A stretch of 64,000 nt of DNA from Bradyrhizobium jicamae (GTDB lineage Bacteria > Pseudomonadota > Alphaproteobacteria > Rhizobiales > Xanthobacteraceae): NCBI RefSeq assembly GCF_018130695.1, contig NZ_JAFCJX010000001.1:372001-436000 (forward strand), read 5' to 3'. The first letter of the stretch is position 1. Every line of letters starts with the position of its first letter. A program made the position numbers and the translations under genes. Shown in pieces: positions 19,079 to 27,447 of the stretch. Under the pieces are notes generated by a model that was not told the origin of the DNA, did not search any database, and saw only the letters and a list, made by a program, of their open reading frames with translations.

Positions 19079-19803
19079 GCCTTATCACCGATGCCCCTGA
19101 CAAGCCGACGCTCTACAAGCAGATCCGGCAGGACATCGAGAGGCGGATCCTGACCGGCGAATGGCCGCCGGGGCATCGCATCCCGTTCGAGCATCAGCTG
19201 ATGGTGCGGTACGGCTGCTCGCGCATGACCGTGAACAAGGCGCTGTCCGAGCTCGCGCAGGCTGATTTGATCGAGCGCCGCCGCCGTGCCGGCTCGTTCG
19301 TGCGACGTCCGCAGCATCTGTCGGCAGTGCTCAAGATCGCCGATATCCGCGCGGAGATCACCGCGCTCGGGCGCGCTTACGGCTATGAGTTGATCAATCG
19401 CCGGCTGCGCGCGGCGACCGCCGCCGATCGTATCAGGCTCGGTGTGAAGAAAGCGGGCAAGGTCGTCGCAATCGCCTGCCGACACAGCGCGGACGGGATG
19501 CCCTTTGCCGTCGAGGACCGGCTGATCGATCTCTCCTCGGTGCCGGACGCCGCGACCGCGGACTTTGCCAACGAGCCGCCCGGCTCATGGCTGCTTCACC
19601 ATGTCCCATGGACAGAAGCCGAGCACACGATCAGCGCCATTGTCGCGGATGATCGTACGGCTGCAGCGCTCGACATCGCCGTCGGCGCGCCCTGTCTGGT
19701 GATCGACCGCTACACCTGGCGCAGCGCGCGCACGATCACGGCGGTGCGGCTGCTCTATCCCGGCGACACGCATCGCCTTGTCGCCCGGTTCAAGGGAGGC
19801 TGA
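19075..19803 (+). CDS. hutC: Histidine utilization repressor HutC
   Basis: 242 residues. N-terminal GntR winged helix (TLYKQIRQDIERRILTGEWP through ERRRRAGSFV) and a C-terminal UTRA ligand domain that in this family senses urocanate. The ATG overlaps the hutF stop by 4 bp. It should repress both hutIHU and hutFC from the palindrome at 17665 and release when urocanate accumulates. Confidence 0.93.
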   Translation: MSLITDAPDKPTLYKQIRQDIERRILTGEWPPGHRIPFEHQLMVRYGCSRMTVNKALSELAQADLIERRRRAGSFVRRPQHLSAVLKIADIRAEITALGRAYGYELINRRLRAATAADRIRLGVKKAGKVVAIACRHSADGMPFAVEDRLIDLSSVPDAATADFANEPPGSWLLHHVPWTEAEHTISAIVADDRTAAALDIAVGAPCLVIDRYTWRSARTITAVRLLYPGDTHRLVARFKGG

Positions 19804-19916
19804 GAGGATGTCGGCACAAATCGTGCATCGCGCCACGCAACAATTCGAACAACGATCCATCGACACATAGAGATCAACAGGACGTCAATCCAGCGAACGA
19901 CAAGAGGACGATCATC

Positions 19917-20861
19917 ATGCGTAGTTCGACCGTACTTGCGACCATCATTGCCCTTGCGGCGACCGGCCCCGCGCTCGCCGACGACGTCAAGGTCGGCATC
20001 GGCATCTCCGGATGGACCGGCTTTGCGCCGCTGACGCTCGCCAAGGAAGCCGGCATCTTCAAGAAGAACGGCCTTGATGTCACGATCAAGAAGATCCCGC
20101 AGAAGGACCGGCATCTGGCGATTGCTTCGGGCGACGTGCAGTGCGCGGCGACCACGGTGGAGACCTGGATTTCCTGGAACGCCAACGGCGTTGCCACCAA
20201 GCAGATCTTCCAGCTCGACAAGAGCTACGGCGCCGACGGCATGGCCGTGCGCAACGACATCGCGGCGATCAAGGATCTGAAGGGCAAGACCGTCGCGGCT
20301 TCCGCGCCGGGCACCTCGCCCTATTTCGCGTTGGCCTGGATGCTCAAGCAGAACGGCCTCTCCGTGAAGGATGTCACCGTCGTCAATCTCGAGCCGGCCG
20401 CGGCCGCGCAGGCCTTCGTCTCTGGCCAGAACGACGCGGCGATGACCTATGAGCCGTATCTGTCGACCGTGCGCGCAGCCCCCGACAAGGGCAAGATCAT
20501 CGCGACCACGCTGGACTATCCGATGGTGATGGACACGTTCGGCTGCACGCCGAAGTTCCTCAGCGAGAATCCGAAGGCGGCGCAGGCGCTGGCCAACAGC
20601 TATTTCGAGGCGCTCGAGATGATCGCCAAGGATCAGGCCAAGTCCTACGAGATCATGGGCGCCGACGTGAAGCAGTCCGGCGAGCAGTTCGGCAACTCGG
20701 CGAAATATCTGCGCTGGCAGGACAAGGCCGCGAGCCAGAAATTCTTCGCCGGCGAATTCCTGACCTTCAACAAGGAGGCCGCAGACCTCCTGCTGGAGAT
20801 CGGCATCATCAAGGCGGCGCCGAAGGTCGAGGATCTCTTCGACGCCAGCTTCATCAAGTAG
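19917..20861 (+). CDS. ABC transporter substrate-binding protein (NitT/TauT type)
   Basis: 314 residues with a Sec signal peptide cut after PALA-D. The mature protein starts DVKVGIGISGWTGFAPLTLAKEAGIFKKNGLDV, typical of the SsuA/TauA/ThiY-like family that binds nitrate, taurine or heterocycles. It follows hutC by 113 bp on the same strand. Position suggests uptake of histidine, urocanate or a related imidazole, but the substrate is not shown by the sequence. Confidence 0.9.
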   Translation: MRSSTVLATIIALAATGPALADDVKVGIGISGWTGFAPLTLAKEAGIFKKNGLDVTIKKIPQKDRHLAIASGDVQCAATTVETWISWNANGVATKQIFQLDKSYGADGMAVRNDIAAIKDLKGKTVAASAPGTSPYFALAWMLKQNGLSVKDVTVVNLEPAAAAQAFVSGQNDAAMTYEPYLSTVRAAPDKGKIIATTLDYPMVMDTFGCTPKFLSENPKAAQALANSYFEALEMIAKDQAKSYEIMGADVKQSGEQFGNSAKYLRWQDKAASQKFFAGEFLTFNKEAADLLLEIGIIKAAPKVEDLFDASFIK

Positions 20862-20872
20862 CAGATGTAACA

Positions 20873-20902
20873 GACCCGCCTCGCATCATCGCGAGGCGGG
20901 TC
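20873..20902 (+). promoter_or_regulatory. Strong intercistronic hairpin
   Basis: A perfect 12-bp GC-rich stem (20873-20884 with 20891-20902, loop ATCATC) lies just past the binding-protein stop. No T run follows, so it is less likely a terminator than a 3' stabilising structure that keeps binding-protein mRNA more abundant than the permease and ATPase mRNA. Confidence 0.7.
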
Positions 20903-20939
20903 CGACCTCGCCTCCGACATCGCCCCGGATCAATCCTCG

Positions 20940-21713
20940 ATGCGTCCCCTCGATCCCGTGACATCGAAGCAGCGCGTGGCCTACGGCCTCGCGTTTTTCG
21001 TGCTGTTCGTTGCGCTCTGGTCGTGGGCGACGTTCGGCGGGCATGTCTCGAAGACCTTCCTCGCCAATCCCTGGACCATGGTGCAGGAAGGCGTCGAGCT
21101 CCTGATCAAGCACGGCTTCCTCTACGACATCGGCATGACGATCTGGCGCGTCATCGGCGGCTTTGCGCTGGCCGCTGTGATCGCGGTGCCGCTCGGCGTG
21201 CTGATGGGCGCCTACAAGCCAATCGAGGCCTTCCTCGAACCCTTCGTCTCCTTTGCACGCTATTTGCCGGCCTCGGCTTTCATCCCGCTACTGATCCTGT
21301 GGGCCGGCATCGGCGAGATGCAGAAGCTGCTCGTGATCTTCATCGGCTCGGTGTTTCAGCTGATCCTGATGGTTGCGGTCACGGTCGGCGCGACGCGGCG
21401 CGATCTGGTCGAGGCGGCGTACACACTTGGCGCCAGCGATCGCGGCATCATCCGCCGCGTGCTGCTGCCCTCTGCCGCACCCGACATCGCGGAAATCCTG
21501 CGGCTGGTGCTGGGCTGGGCCTGGACCTACGTCATCGTCGCCGAGCTGATCGGCTCGTCCTCGGGCATCGGCCACATGATCACCGACAGCCAGGCGCTGC
21601 TCAACACCGGCCAGATCATCTTCGGCATCATCGTGATCGGCCTGATCGGGCTGATCTCGGATTTCCTGTTCAAGGCATTCAATGCCTGGCTATTCCCGTG
21701 GAAGCTCGCATGA
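20940..21713 (+). CDS. ABC transporter permease (NitT/TauT type)
   Basis: 257 residues, about six membrane segments beginning VAYGLAFFVLFVALWSW. The ATPase-contact loop is DLVEAAYTLGASDRGIIRRVLLP. Family SsuC/TauC. Forms a homodimeric channel. It ends in a 4-bp overlap with the ATPase gene (ATGA). Confidence 0.92.
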   Translation: MRPLDPVTSKQRVAYGLAFFVLFVALWSWATFGGHVSKTFLANPWTMVQEGVELLIKHGFLYDIGMTIWRVIGGFALAAVIAVPLGVLMGAYKPIEAFLEPFVSFARYLPASAFIPLLILWAGIGEMQKLLVIFIGSVFQLILMVAVTVGATRRDLVEAAYTLGASDRGIIRRVLLPSAAPDIAEILRLVLGWAWTYVIVAELIGSSSGIGHMITDSQALLNTGQIIFGIIVIGLIGLISDFLFKAFNAWLFPWKLA

Positions 21714-22495
21714 CCACGCTCCGGATCGACCAGGTCTCGCGAACCTTCCCCGCCCGCCACGGCAACGTGCCGACAAAAGCGCTGGAGCCGACTGATCTTG
21801 TGATCGGCAACAACGACTTCGTCACCATCCTCGGACCCTCCGGCTGCGGAAAGTCCACGTTGCTTCGCATCGTCGCCGGCCTCGACCGTCCGACCAGCGG
21901 CCGCGTCGAGCTCGACGGGCGCGAGGTCACCGGCCCCGGCGCGGATCGCGGCATGGTGTTCCAGTCCTACACGCTGTTTCCCTGGCTGACCGTGCGCGAG
22001 AACATCGCCTTCGGCCTGCGCGAACGCGGCGTGTCCGAGGCGGAGCGCCACAAGATCGCCGATGCCTTCATCCGCCAGGTGGGACTCTCGGGCTTCGAGA
22101 ACCACTGGCCCAAGCAGCTCTCCGGCGGCATGCAGCAGCGCACCGCGATCGCGCGCGCGCTCGCCAATGATCCCAAGATCCTGCTGCTCGACGAGCCCTT
22201 CGGCGCACTCGACAACCAGACGCGCGCGCTGATGCAGGAGATGTTGCTCGGGATCTGGGAGCGCGACCAGAAGACCGTGCTGTTCGTCACCCACGACATC
22301 GAGGAAGCGATCTTCCTCGGCAGCCGCGTCGTCGTGATGAGCGCGCGGCCCGGCCGCATCAAGGCGGAGATCACCGTGGATCTGCCGCATCCGCGCTCCT
22401 ACAAGATCAAGACCACGCCGGAATTCGTTCAGTTGAAAGAGCGCCTCGTCGAGGAAATCCGTACCGAAGCGCTGAAGGTCGCCGAGCACGCCTGA
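21710..22495 (+). CDS. ABC transporter ATP-binding protein (NitT/TauT type)
   Basis: 261 residues. Walker A GPSGCGKST, signature LSGGMQQRTAIARAL, Walker B ILLLDEPFGALD, H-loop THDIEEAIFL. SsuB/TauB class. The ATG at 21710 overlaps the permease stop; a much longer open frame upstream is only the overlap of reading frames. Third gene of the importer next to hutFC. Confidence 0.93.
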   Translation: MTTLRIDQVSRTFPARHGNVPTKALEPTDLVIGNNDFVTILGPSGCGKSTLLRIVAGLDRPTSGRVELDGREVTGPGADRGMVFQSYTLFPWLTVRENIAFGLRERGVSEAERHKIADAFIRQVGLSGFENHWPKQLSGGMQQRTAIARALANDPKILLLDEPFGALDNQTRALMQEMLLGIWERDQKTVLFVTHDIEEAIFLGSRVVVMSARPGRIKAEITVDLPHPRSYKIKTTPEFVQLKERLVEEIRTEALKVAEHA

Positions 22496-22591
22496 TTTTT
22501 GCCCGGCAGCGGCAACACTGGTCAGAGTTCTTCACGCACGCAATTGGGACCGGTTACGAGGGTTCCCGCGACACGCCAACGCGGCGCAATA

Positions 22592-22616
22592 GGAACCTGA
22601 CCTTCTTCGAAATGTT
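22592..22616 (+). promoter_or_regulatory. EcfG-like promoter (GGAAC-N16-TGTT)
   Basis: GGAAC at 22592-22596 and TGTT at 22613-22616, spacing 16, fits the general-stress sigma factor EcfG pattern GGAAC-N16/17-CGTT with one difference in the -10. It lies about 67 bp upstream of the small gene at 22683. A hairpin (GGGTGG 22639-22644 with CCACCC 22666-22671) would form in the leader just before the ribosome site. Confidence 0.5.
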
Positions 22617-22682
22617 GGCTCTGCAAGCTCATGCGTATGGGTGGTGCGACGCACGCTTGCGCCGCCCACCCAAGGAGACCAG

Positions 22683-22880
22683 ATGCTTGAAACCGGCAAG
22701 ATCCTTCAAGTCCGTTGCGTCGACAACACGCTGCAACGCGATCGGCTCTCTGTGGGCCGGGTTTACGAGGTGACGAAGCATTTCGAGCGCGACGGCTATT
22801 ACGAGTTGAGCGGCCTCGGCTGCTTCAGCCAATCGCGATTTGAAGTTCTCGAGGCCACGGACGGCGACCCGACCGGATAG
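22683..22880 (+). CDS. Small hypothetical protein
   Basis: 65 residues. The start MLETGKILQVRCVDNT has a clear AAGGAG ribosome site 8 nt before the ATG at 22683. The sequence reads like a small beta-rich domain (ILQVRCVD, RVYEVTKHFERDGYYELSG, RFEVLEA). No known motif. It leads a pair with the basic protein at 22930 and lies behind an EcfG-like promoter, so a stress role is possible. Confidence 0.7.
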   Translation: MLETGKILQVRCVDNTLQRDRLSVGRVYEVTKHFERDGYYELSGLGCFSQSRFEVLEATDGDPTG

Positions 22881-22929
22881 CGGCCGACCAATTCAGGCCG
22901 AACGAACAACAAGCGACAGGAGGCTGCCG

Positions 22930-23232
22930 ATGCCCCGCGGCGACAAATCGAGCTACACCGGCAAGCAGAAACGCCAGGCCGAGCACATCGAGGAAGGCTA
23001 TGAGAAGCGCGGCGTCTCCAAGGGCGAAGCGGAGCGTAGGGCCTGGGCCACGGTGAACAAGGAGACCCATGGCGGCAAGAAGAGCGGCTCCGGCCGCGGC
23101 AAGGCGGAAGACCACTCGCCGTCGCGAAAAGGCGGCAAGCTTGGCGGCAAGGCCGCGGCGCGTCGCCCGGCCGCCGAGCGATCGAAGTCCGCCAAGAAGG
23201 CCGCGCGAACCCGCAAGCGGCGCGCTGCGTGA
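22930..23232 (+). CDS. Small Lys/Arg-rich protein (plasmid-stabilization-like)
   Basis: 100 residues, very basic. The N-terminal half GKQKRQAEHIEEGYEKRGVSKGEAERRAWATVNKETHGG is a motif I know from rhizobial proteins annotated as plasmid stabilization protein; the C-terminal half is a Gly/Lys/Arg-rich tail likely to bind nucleic acid. ATG at 22930 with AGGAGG upstream. Function not established. Confidence 0.75.
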   Translation: MPRGDKSSYTGKQKRQAEHIEEGYEKRGVSKGEAERRAWATVNKETHGGKKSGSGRGKAEDHSPSRKGGKLGGKAAARRPAAERSKSAKKAARTRKRRAA

Positions 23233-23334
23233 GCCTTGCGGCGATGATCGCCCGAAGCACCGGGCAGTTGCTGGAGACTGTGTTGCCCGGCAAGGAGTGA
23301 TACACCGTCAACGCAAGGCCTGCTGCCGGGTTGA

Positions 23335-23487
23335 TCACTCCTGTGTCGGCGGCGGTGTCGAGCCTTGCCGCTTCAGCAGATCGGGCTGCTCACCCTTCGG
23401 CTTTGGCTCCGGCTTCGGCATACCCTTCTGTCCGCCGTGCTTGCCACCCTGGTCCTGCTGTCCCTCGAGATCGTTTTCCCTGGGCAT
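23335..23487 (-). CDS. Small proline/lysine/glutamine-rich protein (50 residues)
   Basis: Read on the minus strand from an ATG at 23487 with a GGAGG ribosome site 6 nt upstream, this gives 50 residues beginning MPRENDLEGQQDQGGKHGG, continuing with a PKPEPKPKGEQPD stretch and ending PPPTQE, then TGA. It looks intrinsically disordered and hydrophilic. It is convergent with the basic protein at 22930 and lies 68 bp downstream of the SDR gene on the same strand. Supported by the ribosome site and biased composition only. Confidence 0.6.
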   Translation of the reverse strand: MPRENDLEGQQDQGGKHGGQKGMPKPEPKPKGEQPDLLKRQGSTPPPTQE

Positions 23488-23555
23488 GCCGCCTCCTCTC
23501 GCGCAAACGTGCAGATCGAAATTCCATCTGCGAGACTGAAGTCCACTGACACCGC

Positions 23556-24413
23556 CTACAAGAACGGCTTGCCGCCGGTCACCGGGACCGTCGCACCGGA
23601 CGTAAAGCTCGAAAGCGGGTCCGCCAGCATGACATAGGCCGTCGCCAGTTCGGCAGGCTGCCCGGCGCGCTTCAGCGGCACCTGCTTGCCGAAATTCTTC
23701 ACCGCGTCTTCCGGCATCGTCGATGAGATCAGCGGCGTCCAGATCGGGCCCGGCGCCACCGCATTCACGCGAATGCCCTTGGGCGCCAGCATCTGCGCCA
23801 GCCCTCCGGTGAAGTTATGGATCGCGCCCTTGGTGGTCGCATAGGCCAGCAGGATCGGGTTCGGCATGTCCGAGTTGATCGACGCCGTGTTGATGATCGC
23901 GCTGCCCGGCGGCATGTGCGGCACCGCCGCCTTGGCGAGATAGAACATGGCGTAGATGTTCACCTCGAAGGTCAGCTGCCATTCCTCGTCGCTGATGTCG
24001 GCAATGTCCTTGAACGTGGCCTGATGCGCGGCGTTGTTGACGAGGATGTCGATCCGTCCAAAGTCCTGCACGGCGCGAGAGATCACTGATCGGCAATGGT
24101 CGGGGTTACGCAGGTCGCCATCGATCAGGACGGCCTTGCGCCCTTCGGCCTCGACCAGCTTTTTCACCTCATGCGCGTCGTCGTGCTCGTTCAGATAGGA
24201 GATCAGGATATCGGCGCCCTCGCGCGCATAGGCGAGCGCGACCGCGCGGCCGATGCCGCTGTCGGCGCCCGTGATCACGGCCTTCTTGCCCTTGAGCTTG
24301 CCCGAGCCGCGATAGCTGGATTCGCCGTGATCCGGACGCGGATCCATTTTGGCCGTGGTGCCCGGCATCGGCTGCTTCTGGTCGGGATAAGGCGGCTTGG
24401 GATGGTCCAACAT
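23556..24413 (-). CDS. SDR family oxidoreductase (YghA-like)
   Basis: 285 residues. A hydrophilic N-terminal extension of about 40 residues (Pro/Asp-rich) precedes the Rossmann domain with GADSGIGRA, VNNAA and the catalytic LAYATTKGA (Tyr-x3-Lys). This extended form is seen in YghA/YhdF-type aldehyde or glucose dehydrogenase-like SDRs, often in stress regulons. The ATG at 24413 with GGAG upstream is preferred over a TTG ten codons earlier. A GGAAC box lies at about 24466-24462 on the minus strand, but the -10 match is weak. Confidence 0.88.
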   Translation of the reverse strand: MLDHPKPPYPDQKQPMPGTTAKMDPRPDHGESSYRGSGKLKGKKAVITGADSGIGRAVALAYAREGADILISYLNEHDDAHEVKKLVEAEGRKAVLIDGDLRNPDHCRSVISRAVQDFGRIDILVNNAAHQATFKDIADISDEEWQLTFEVNIYAMFYLAKAAVPHMPPGSAIINTASINSDMPNPILLAYATTKGAIHNFTGGLAQMLAPKGIRVNAVAPGPIWTPLISSTMPEDAVKNFGKQVPLKRAGQPAELATAYVMLADPLSSFTSGATVPVTGGKPFL

Positions 24414-24549
24414 GGCGGTCTCCGCGTCCTGCTGGATTTCCAATGGCTGTTGCGGGCAAGTGTTCCTGGAAAGCGGACAGGATAGAAAGCCGGCGACGCA
24501 CTGACCGCTGCGCTGCTAGAATGCGCGCGATTCAGGTAAGCGGACCAGG

Positions 24550-25800
24550 ATGGCCAGACGAAGCGGCAGTGCGGATCTTCCCCTCCATGGCGGGCGCGTT
24601 CCGCCATGGCTTGCCGAACGGATGTCCGAGCTGGGCGCGATCATCACCGAGGCTATCGTTCACCACTATGGTCGCGACGAGTTCCTGCAACGGCTGTCGC
24701 ACCCGTTCTGGTTCCAGTCGTTCGGCGCCGTCATGGGGATGGACTGGCATTCGTCCGGGATCACCACCAGCGTGATCGGCGCGCTGAAACGCGGCCTGGC
24801 GCCGCTGCAGAACGAGCTCGGAATTTACGTCTGCGGCGGCCGCGGCAAGCACTCGCGCCGCACGCCGGAAGAGCTCACGCAACTCGGCGAACGCACCGGC
24901 GTCGATGGACAGGGATTGACGCGGGCGAGCCGGCTCGTGGCCAAGGTCGACAGCGCCGCCGTGCAGGACGGCTTTGAGCTCTATCTCCACGGCTTCTTCG
25001 TGACGCGTGACGGCAAATGGACGGTGGTGCAGCAGGGCATGAACGGCGACAAGCGGCAGGCGCGCCGCTATCACTGGCATTCGGAGAACCTGCGCAGCTT
25101 CGTCGACGAGCCACACAGCGCGATCGACGGCCCGGCGCAGGGCGAGATCGTCAATCTGACCGATCACCGCGCCGCGCTCTCGCGCGACACCCAGATCGAT
25201 CTGCTCGCCAGGCTCGGGCCTGACGGCGTCACCGACCAATATATCGCGCTGACAGACCAGGCCGCGTTCCAGCCGTCGCTGCCGCACCTCGTGATGCCCG
25301 GTCATCACGAGGTGCGCTCGAGCGACGTCTTTGTGCGGCGACTGCACGGGACGCTGGCCGCGGCCGCCGAGCGCGGCCCGGTCGATTTCCCGGAGTTGCT
25401 GCTGACGCCGGGCGTCGGCGCCCGCACCGTGCAGTCGCTGGCGATGGTTGCGGAGGTCGTGCACGGCGCGCCCTATCGTTTCCGCGATCCGGCGCGGTTC
25501 TCGCTGGCGCATGGCGGCAAGGACCGCCATCCCTATCCGGTTCCGATCAAGGTCTATGACGAGACCATCCGCGTGCTGAAGGACGCGGTCAGTCAGGCAA
25601 AGCTCGGCCGCGACACGCAGGTCGGCGCGCTGAAGCGGCTCGACGACCAGGCACGAAAACTCGAGCGCACCGCAACGGGTCCGTCCTTCGACGCATTCGT
25701 CGCCAAGGAGCGCGCCGGCTCCGCCCTGCTCGGGGGCCGCAGCGTGTTCGGCTGGGAGGCCGATCTCACAGGTCCCGCCAACGAAACCAAAGGGCTGTGA
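24550..25800 (+). CDS. DUF763 domain-containing protein
   Basis: 416 residues. The N-terminus SGSADLPLHGGRVPPWLAERM and the His/Arg-rich segments WHSSGITTSVIGALK, CGGRGKHSRRTPEE and YHWHSENLRSF match the DUF763 family, of unknown biochemical function; some archaeal and bacterial members occur near DNA-repair genes. It stands alone on the plus strand, its stop 1 bp from the convergent Csp-type gene. No signal peptide or membrane segment. Confidence 0.88.
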   Translation: MARRSGSADLPLHGGRVPPWLAERMSELGAIITEAIVHHYGRDEFLQRLSHPFWFQSFGAVMGMDWHSSGITTSVIGALKRGLAPLQNELGIYVCGGRGKHSRRTPEELTQLGERTGVDGQGLTRASRLVAKVDSAAVQDGFELYLHGFFVTRDGKWTVVQQGMNGDKRQARRYHWHSENLRSFVDEPHSAIDGPAQGEIVNLTDHRAALSRDTQIDLLARLGPDGVTDQYIALTDQAAFQPSLPHLVMPGHHEVRSSDVFVRRLHGTLAAAAERGPVDFPELLLTPGVGARTVQSLAMVAEVVHGAPYRFRDPARFSLAHGGKDRHPYPVPIKVYDETIRVLKDAVSQAKLGRDTQVGALKRLDDQARKLERTATGPSFDAFVAKERAGSALLGGRSVFGWEADLTGPANETKGL

Positions 25801-25801
25801 T

Positions 25802-26131
25802 TCAAGCAGCCATGGCCCGGCACGACTCGGCGCAGGCACGACACATCGCGACGCACGCGTCCATGCCGCCGACCCGTTCGCAATCCGCGGCGCATTCGGC
25901 GCAGATCTCGGCGCATTCGCGGCAGGTATGCTTGTGGTGCGGCGTGTTGATCAGCATGAAATGGGCCGAGGTGCGGCACATCTCGGCACACGCCATCATC
26001 AGACGAAAATGCGCCGGCTCGGTGTGCTTTCCGCCGCTGACCAGGCAGTGGTTCATCGCGGTGGCGAGGCAGGTCTTGTAGCAGGACAGACAGGTCTCGA
26101 TGCAGCGGTTCATCGGTTCGGAGAATGCCAT
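25802..26131 (-). CDS. Cysteine-rich four-helix bundle copper-binding protein (Csp-type)
   Basis: 109 residues with 16 cysteines in helical spacing (CIETCLSCYKTC, CAEMC, CRECAEICAECAADC, CVAMCRACAESC). This is the pattern of the cytosolic copper-storage Csp/DUF326 family, where the Cys line the inside of a four-helix bundle and bind many Cu(I). No Tat or Sec signal, so cytoplasmic (Csp3-like). The ATG at 26131 has AAAGGA upstream. It follows a small gene by 10 bp. Confidence 0.88.
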   Translation of the reverse strand: MAFSEPMNRCIETCLSCYKTCLATAMNHCLVSGGKHTEPAHFRLMMACAEMCRTSAHFMLINTPHHKHTCRECAEICAECAADCERVGGMDACVAMCRACAESCRAMAA

Positions 26132-26141
26132 GGCCTGTCCT

Positions 26142-26354
26142 TTAGGTCGTGCCGGAGTTGGCAAACCGTCGCCTCAGATAGCGCAGCCCATCGGAGGTGA
26201 GCATCGATTCGCTGCTCTCGCCGTCGGCGACCTTCGACTCGAGAAAAGTCTCGAGCTCGGGAAGCGCGCGCTCGAAGCGCTCCGCATGGCCCATCAGCTC
26301 GCAGGCTTCCCTGATCCGCTGGACCGGTCTCTCAAGGACGTTGATCTGAACCAT
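26142..26354 (-). CDS. Small hypothetical protein
   Basis: 70 residues, predicted mostly helical and acidic (VLERPVQRIREACELMGHAERFERALPELETFLES). No recognised motif. Placed 10 bp upstream of the Csp gene on the same strand, so possibly cotranscribed. The ATG at 26354 is the plausible start, but no strong ribosome site is seen. Confidence 0.5.
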   Translation of the reverse strand: MVQINVLERPVQRIREACELMGHAERFERALPELETFLESKVADGESSESMLTSDGLRYLRRRFANSGTT

Positions 26355-26430
26355 CCAGATCAAATCGGGACGGCCTAATTGGTTCCTACGCCCGCGCGGC
26401 TGCCATCCCGGGAACCACGCCCGCCGACGC

Positions 26431-27363
26431 TCAGCGCGCCGCTATGATCCTGGCGCGGAAGCTCGCCTGCCCCTGCATGATCTTGTCGAGCAGCGCGTCG
26501 AGTGCCCAGAAGCGCTCGTGGATGTCGAAGTCGACAGCGCGGCTCTTGATGCAGGGGAACGTGCCAAGCCGCTGGTGATACAGCTTCGCCAGCTTGGGAT
26601 AGCCCATCGGTTCGGCCATTGCGGCGAGCGCCAGGTAGACGGAGAGTTCGTCCGCCAGCGCCGGATCGGCGGAATGGCGCGTCATCAGCCACTTGTAGAG
26701 ATCCGGGTGGAAGTTGGTGAACACGCCGGTGAAACCGGCGGAGCCGGCCTTCATGGCGTCGAAGGCGATTGCCGCATTGGCATTCACGATGGCGAGTTTC
26801 GAATCCTTCGTCAGCGCGACGCGACGCTTCACGGTGGCGAGATCGCAGGACACGTCCTTCAGGATCACGAACCGTCCGCTCTCGGCGCAGAATGTCAGCT
26901 CGTCGTCGGTCAGCAGCCGGCGGAACGGCGCCGGACATTCGTAAAGACCAAGCGGCAGATCGGCCGGCAGCCGATCGAGCAGCCAGCGCAGACGATCCAT
27001 GAAGACGGCACTGCCCTCGCCCTTGGGATCGAGGCGGTTCGTCACCAGCACCAGGCCGTCGACGCCGGTCGCAGCGATCGAGGTGAGCTCGGTCAACTGA
27101 TCCTCGCGCGTTTCGCTCACATGGCCGGACGCGATGACGGGCACCCGGCCCGCCGCCTTTCGCGCCACGAAACGGGCCAGCTCAACGCGTTCCTCGAGGC
27201 TGAGGAACTGCATCTCGCTCGACTGCGCCACGGCAAACATGGCATCGGCGCCGTTCGCGATATACCACTCAATGAGCTTCTCGAGCCCCGGATAGTCAAT
27301 CGCATCAGCTTCGGTGAACGGTGTCAGCATCACCGGAATGATGCCTTGGATGGATACGGTCAC
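26431..27363 (-). CDS. Dihydrodipicolinate synthase/N-acetylneuraminate lyase family protein
   Basis: 310 residues, DapA-type TIM barrel. The Schiff-base lysine is Lys169 in FVILKDVS and the proton-relay Tyr is Tyr141 in GLYECPAPF. The usual GTTGE loop reads AQSSE at residues 46-50, so it is unlikely to be the lysine-pathway DapA and more likely a catabolic 2-keto-acid aldolase or dehydratase. It follows the ABC binding-protein gene by 84 bp on the same strand. The substrate is unknown. Confidence 0.88.
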   Translation of the reverse strand: MTVSIQGIIPVMLTPFTEADAIDYPGLEKLIEWYIANGADAMFAVAQSSEMQFLSLEERVELARFVARKAAGRVPVIASGHVSETREDQLTELTSIAATGVDGLVLVTNRLDPKGEGSAVFMDRLRWLLDRLPADLPLGLYECPAPFRRLLTDDELTFCAESGRFVILKDVSCDLATVKRRVALTKDSKLAIVNANAAIAFDAMKAGSAGFTGVFTNFHPDLYKWLMTRHSADPALADELSVYLALAAMAEPMGYPKLAKLYHQRLGTFPCIKSRAVDFDIHERFWALDALLDKIMQGQASFRARIIAAR

Positions 27364-27447
27364 GGGCCAGCTCCCAGAACGATCAAATCGAAATCCACGC
27401 TCCGACGGGCCGCGAGCCCGTCGGAGGCTTGTCTTATCTCCTAGCTT

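Noticed and set aside
24440..24466. EcfG-like promoter before the SDR at 24413
   Set aside because: GGAAC is present on the minus strand, but the -10 reads CATT instead of CGTT; too weak to list as a feature.
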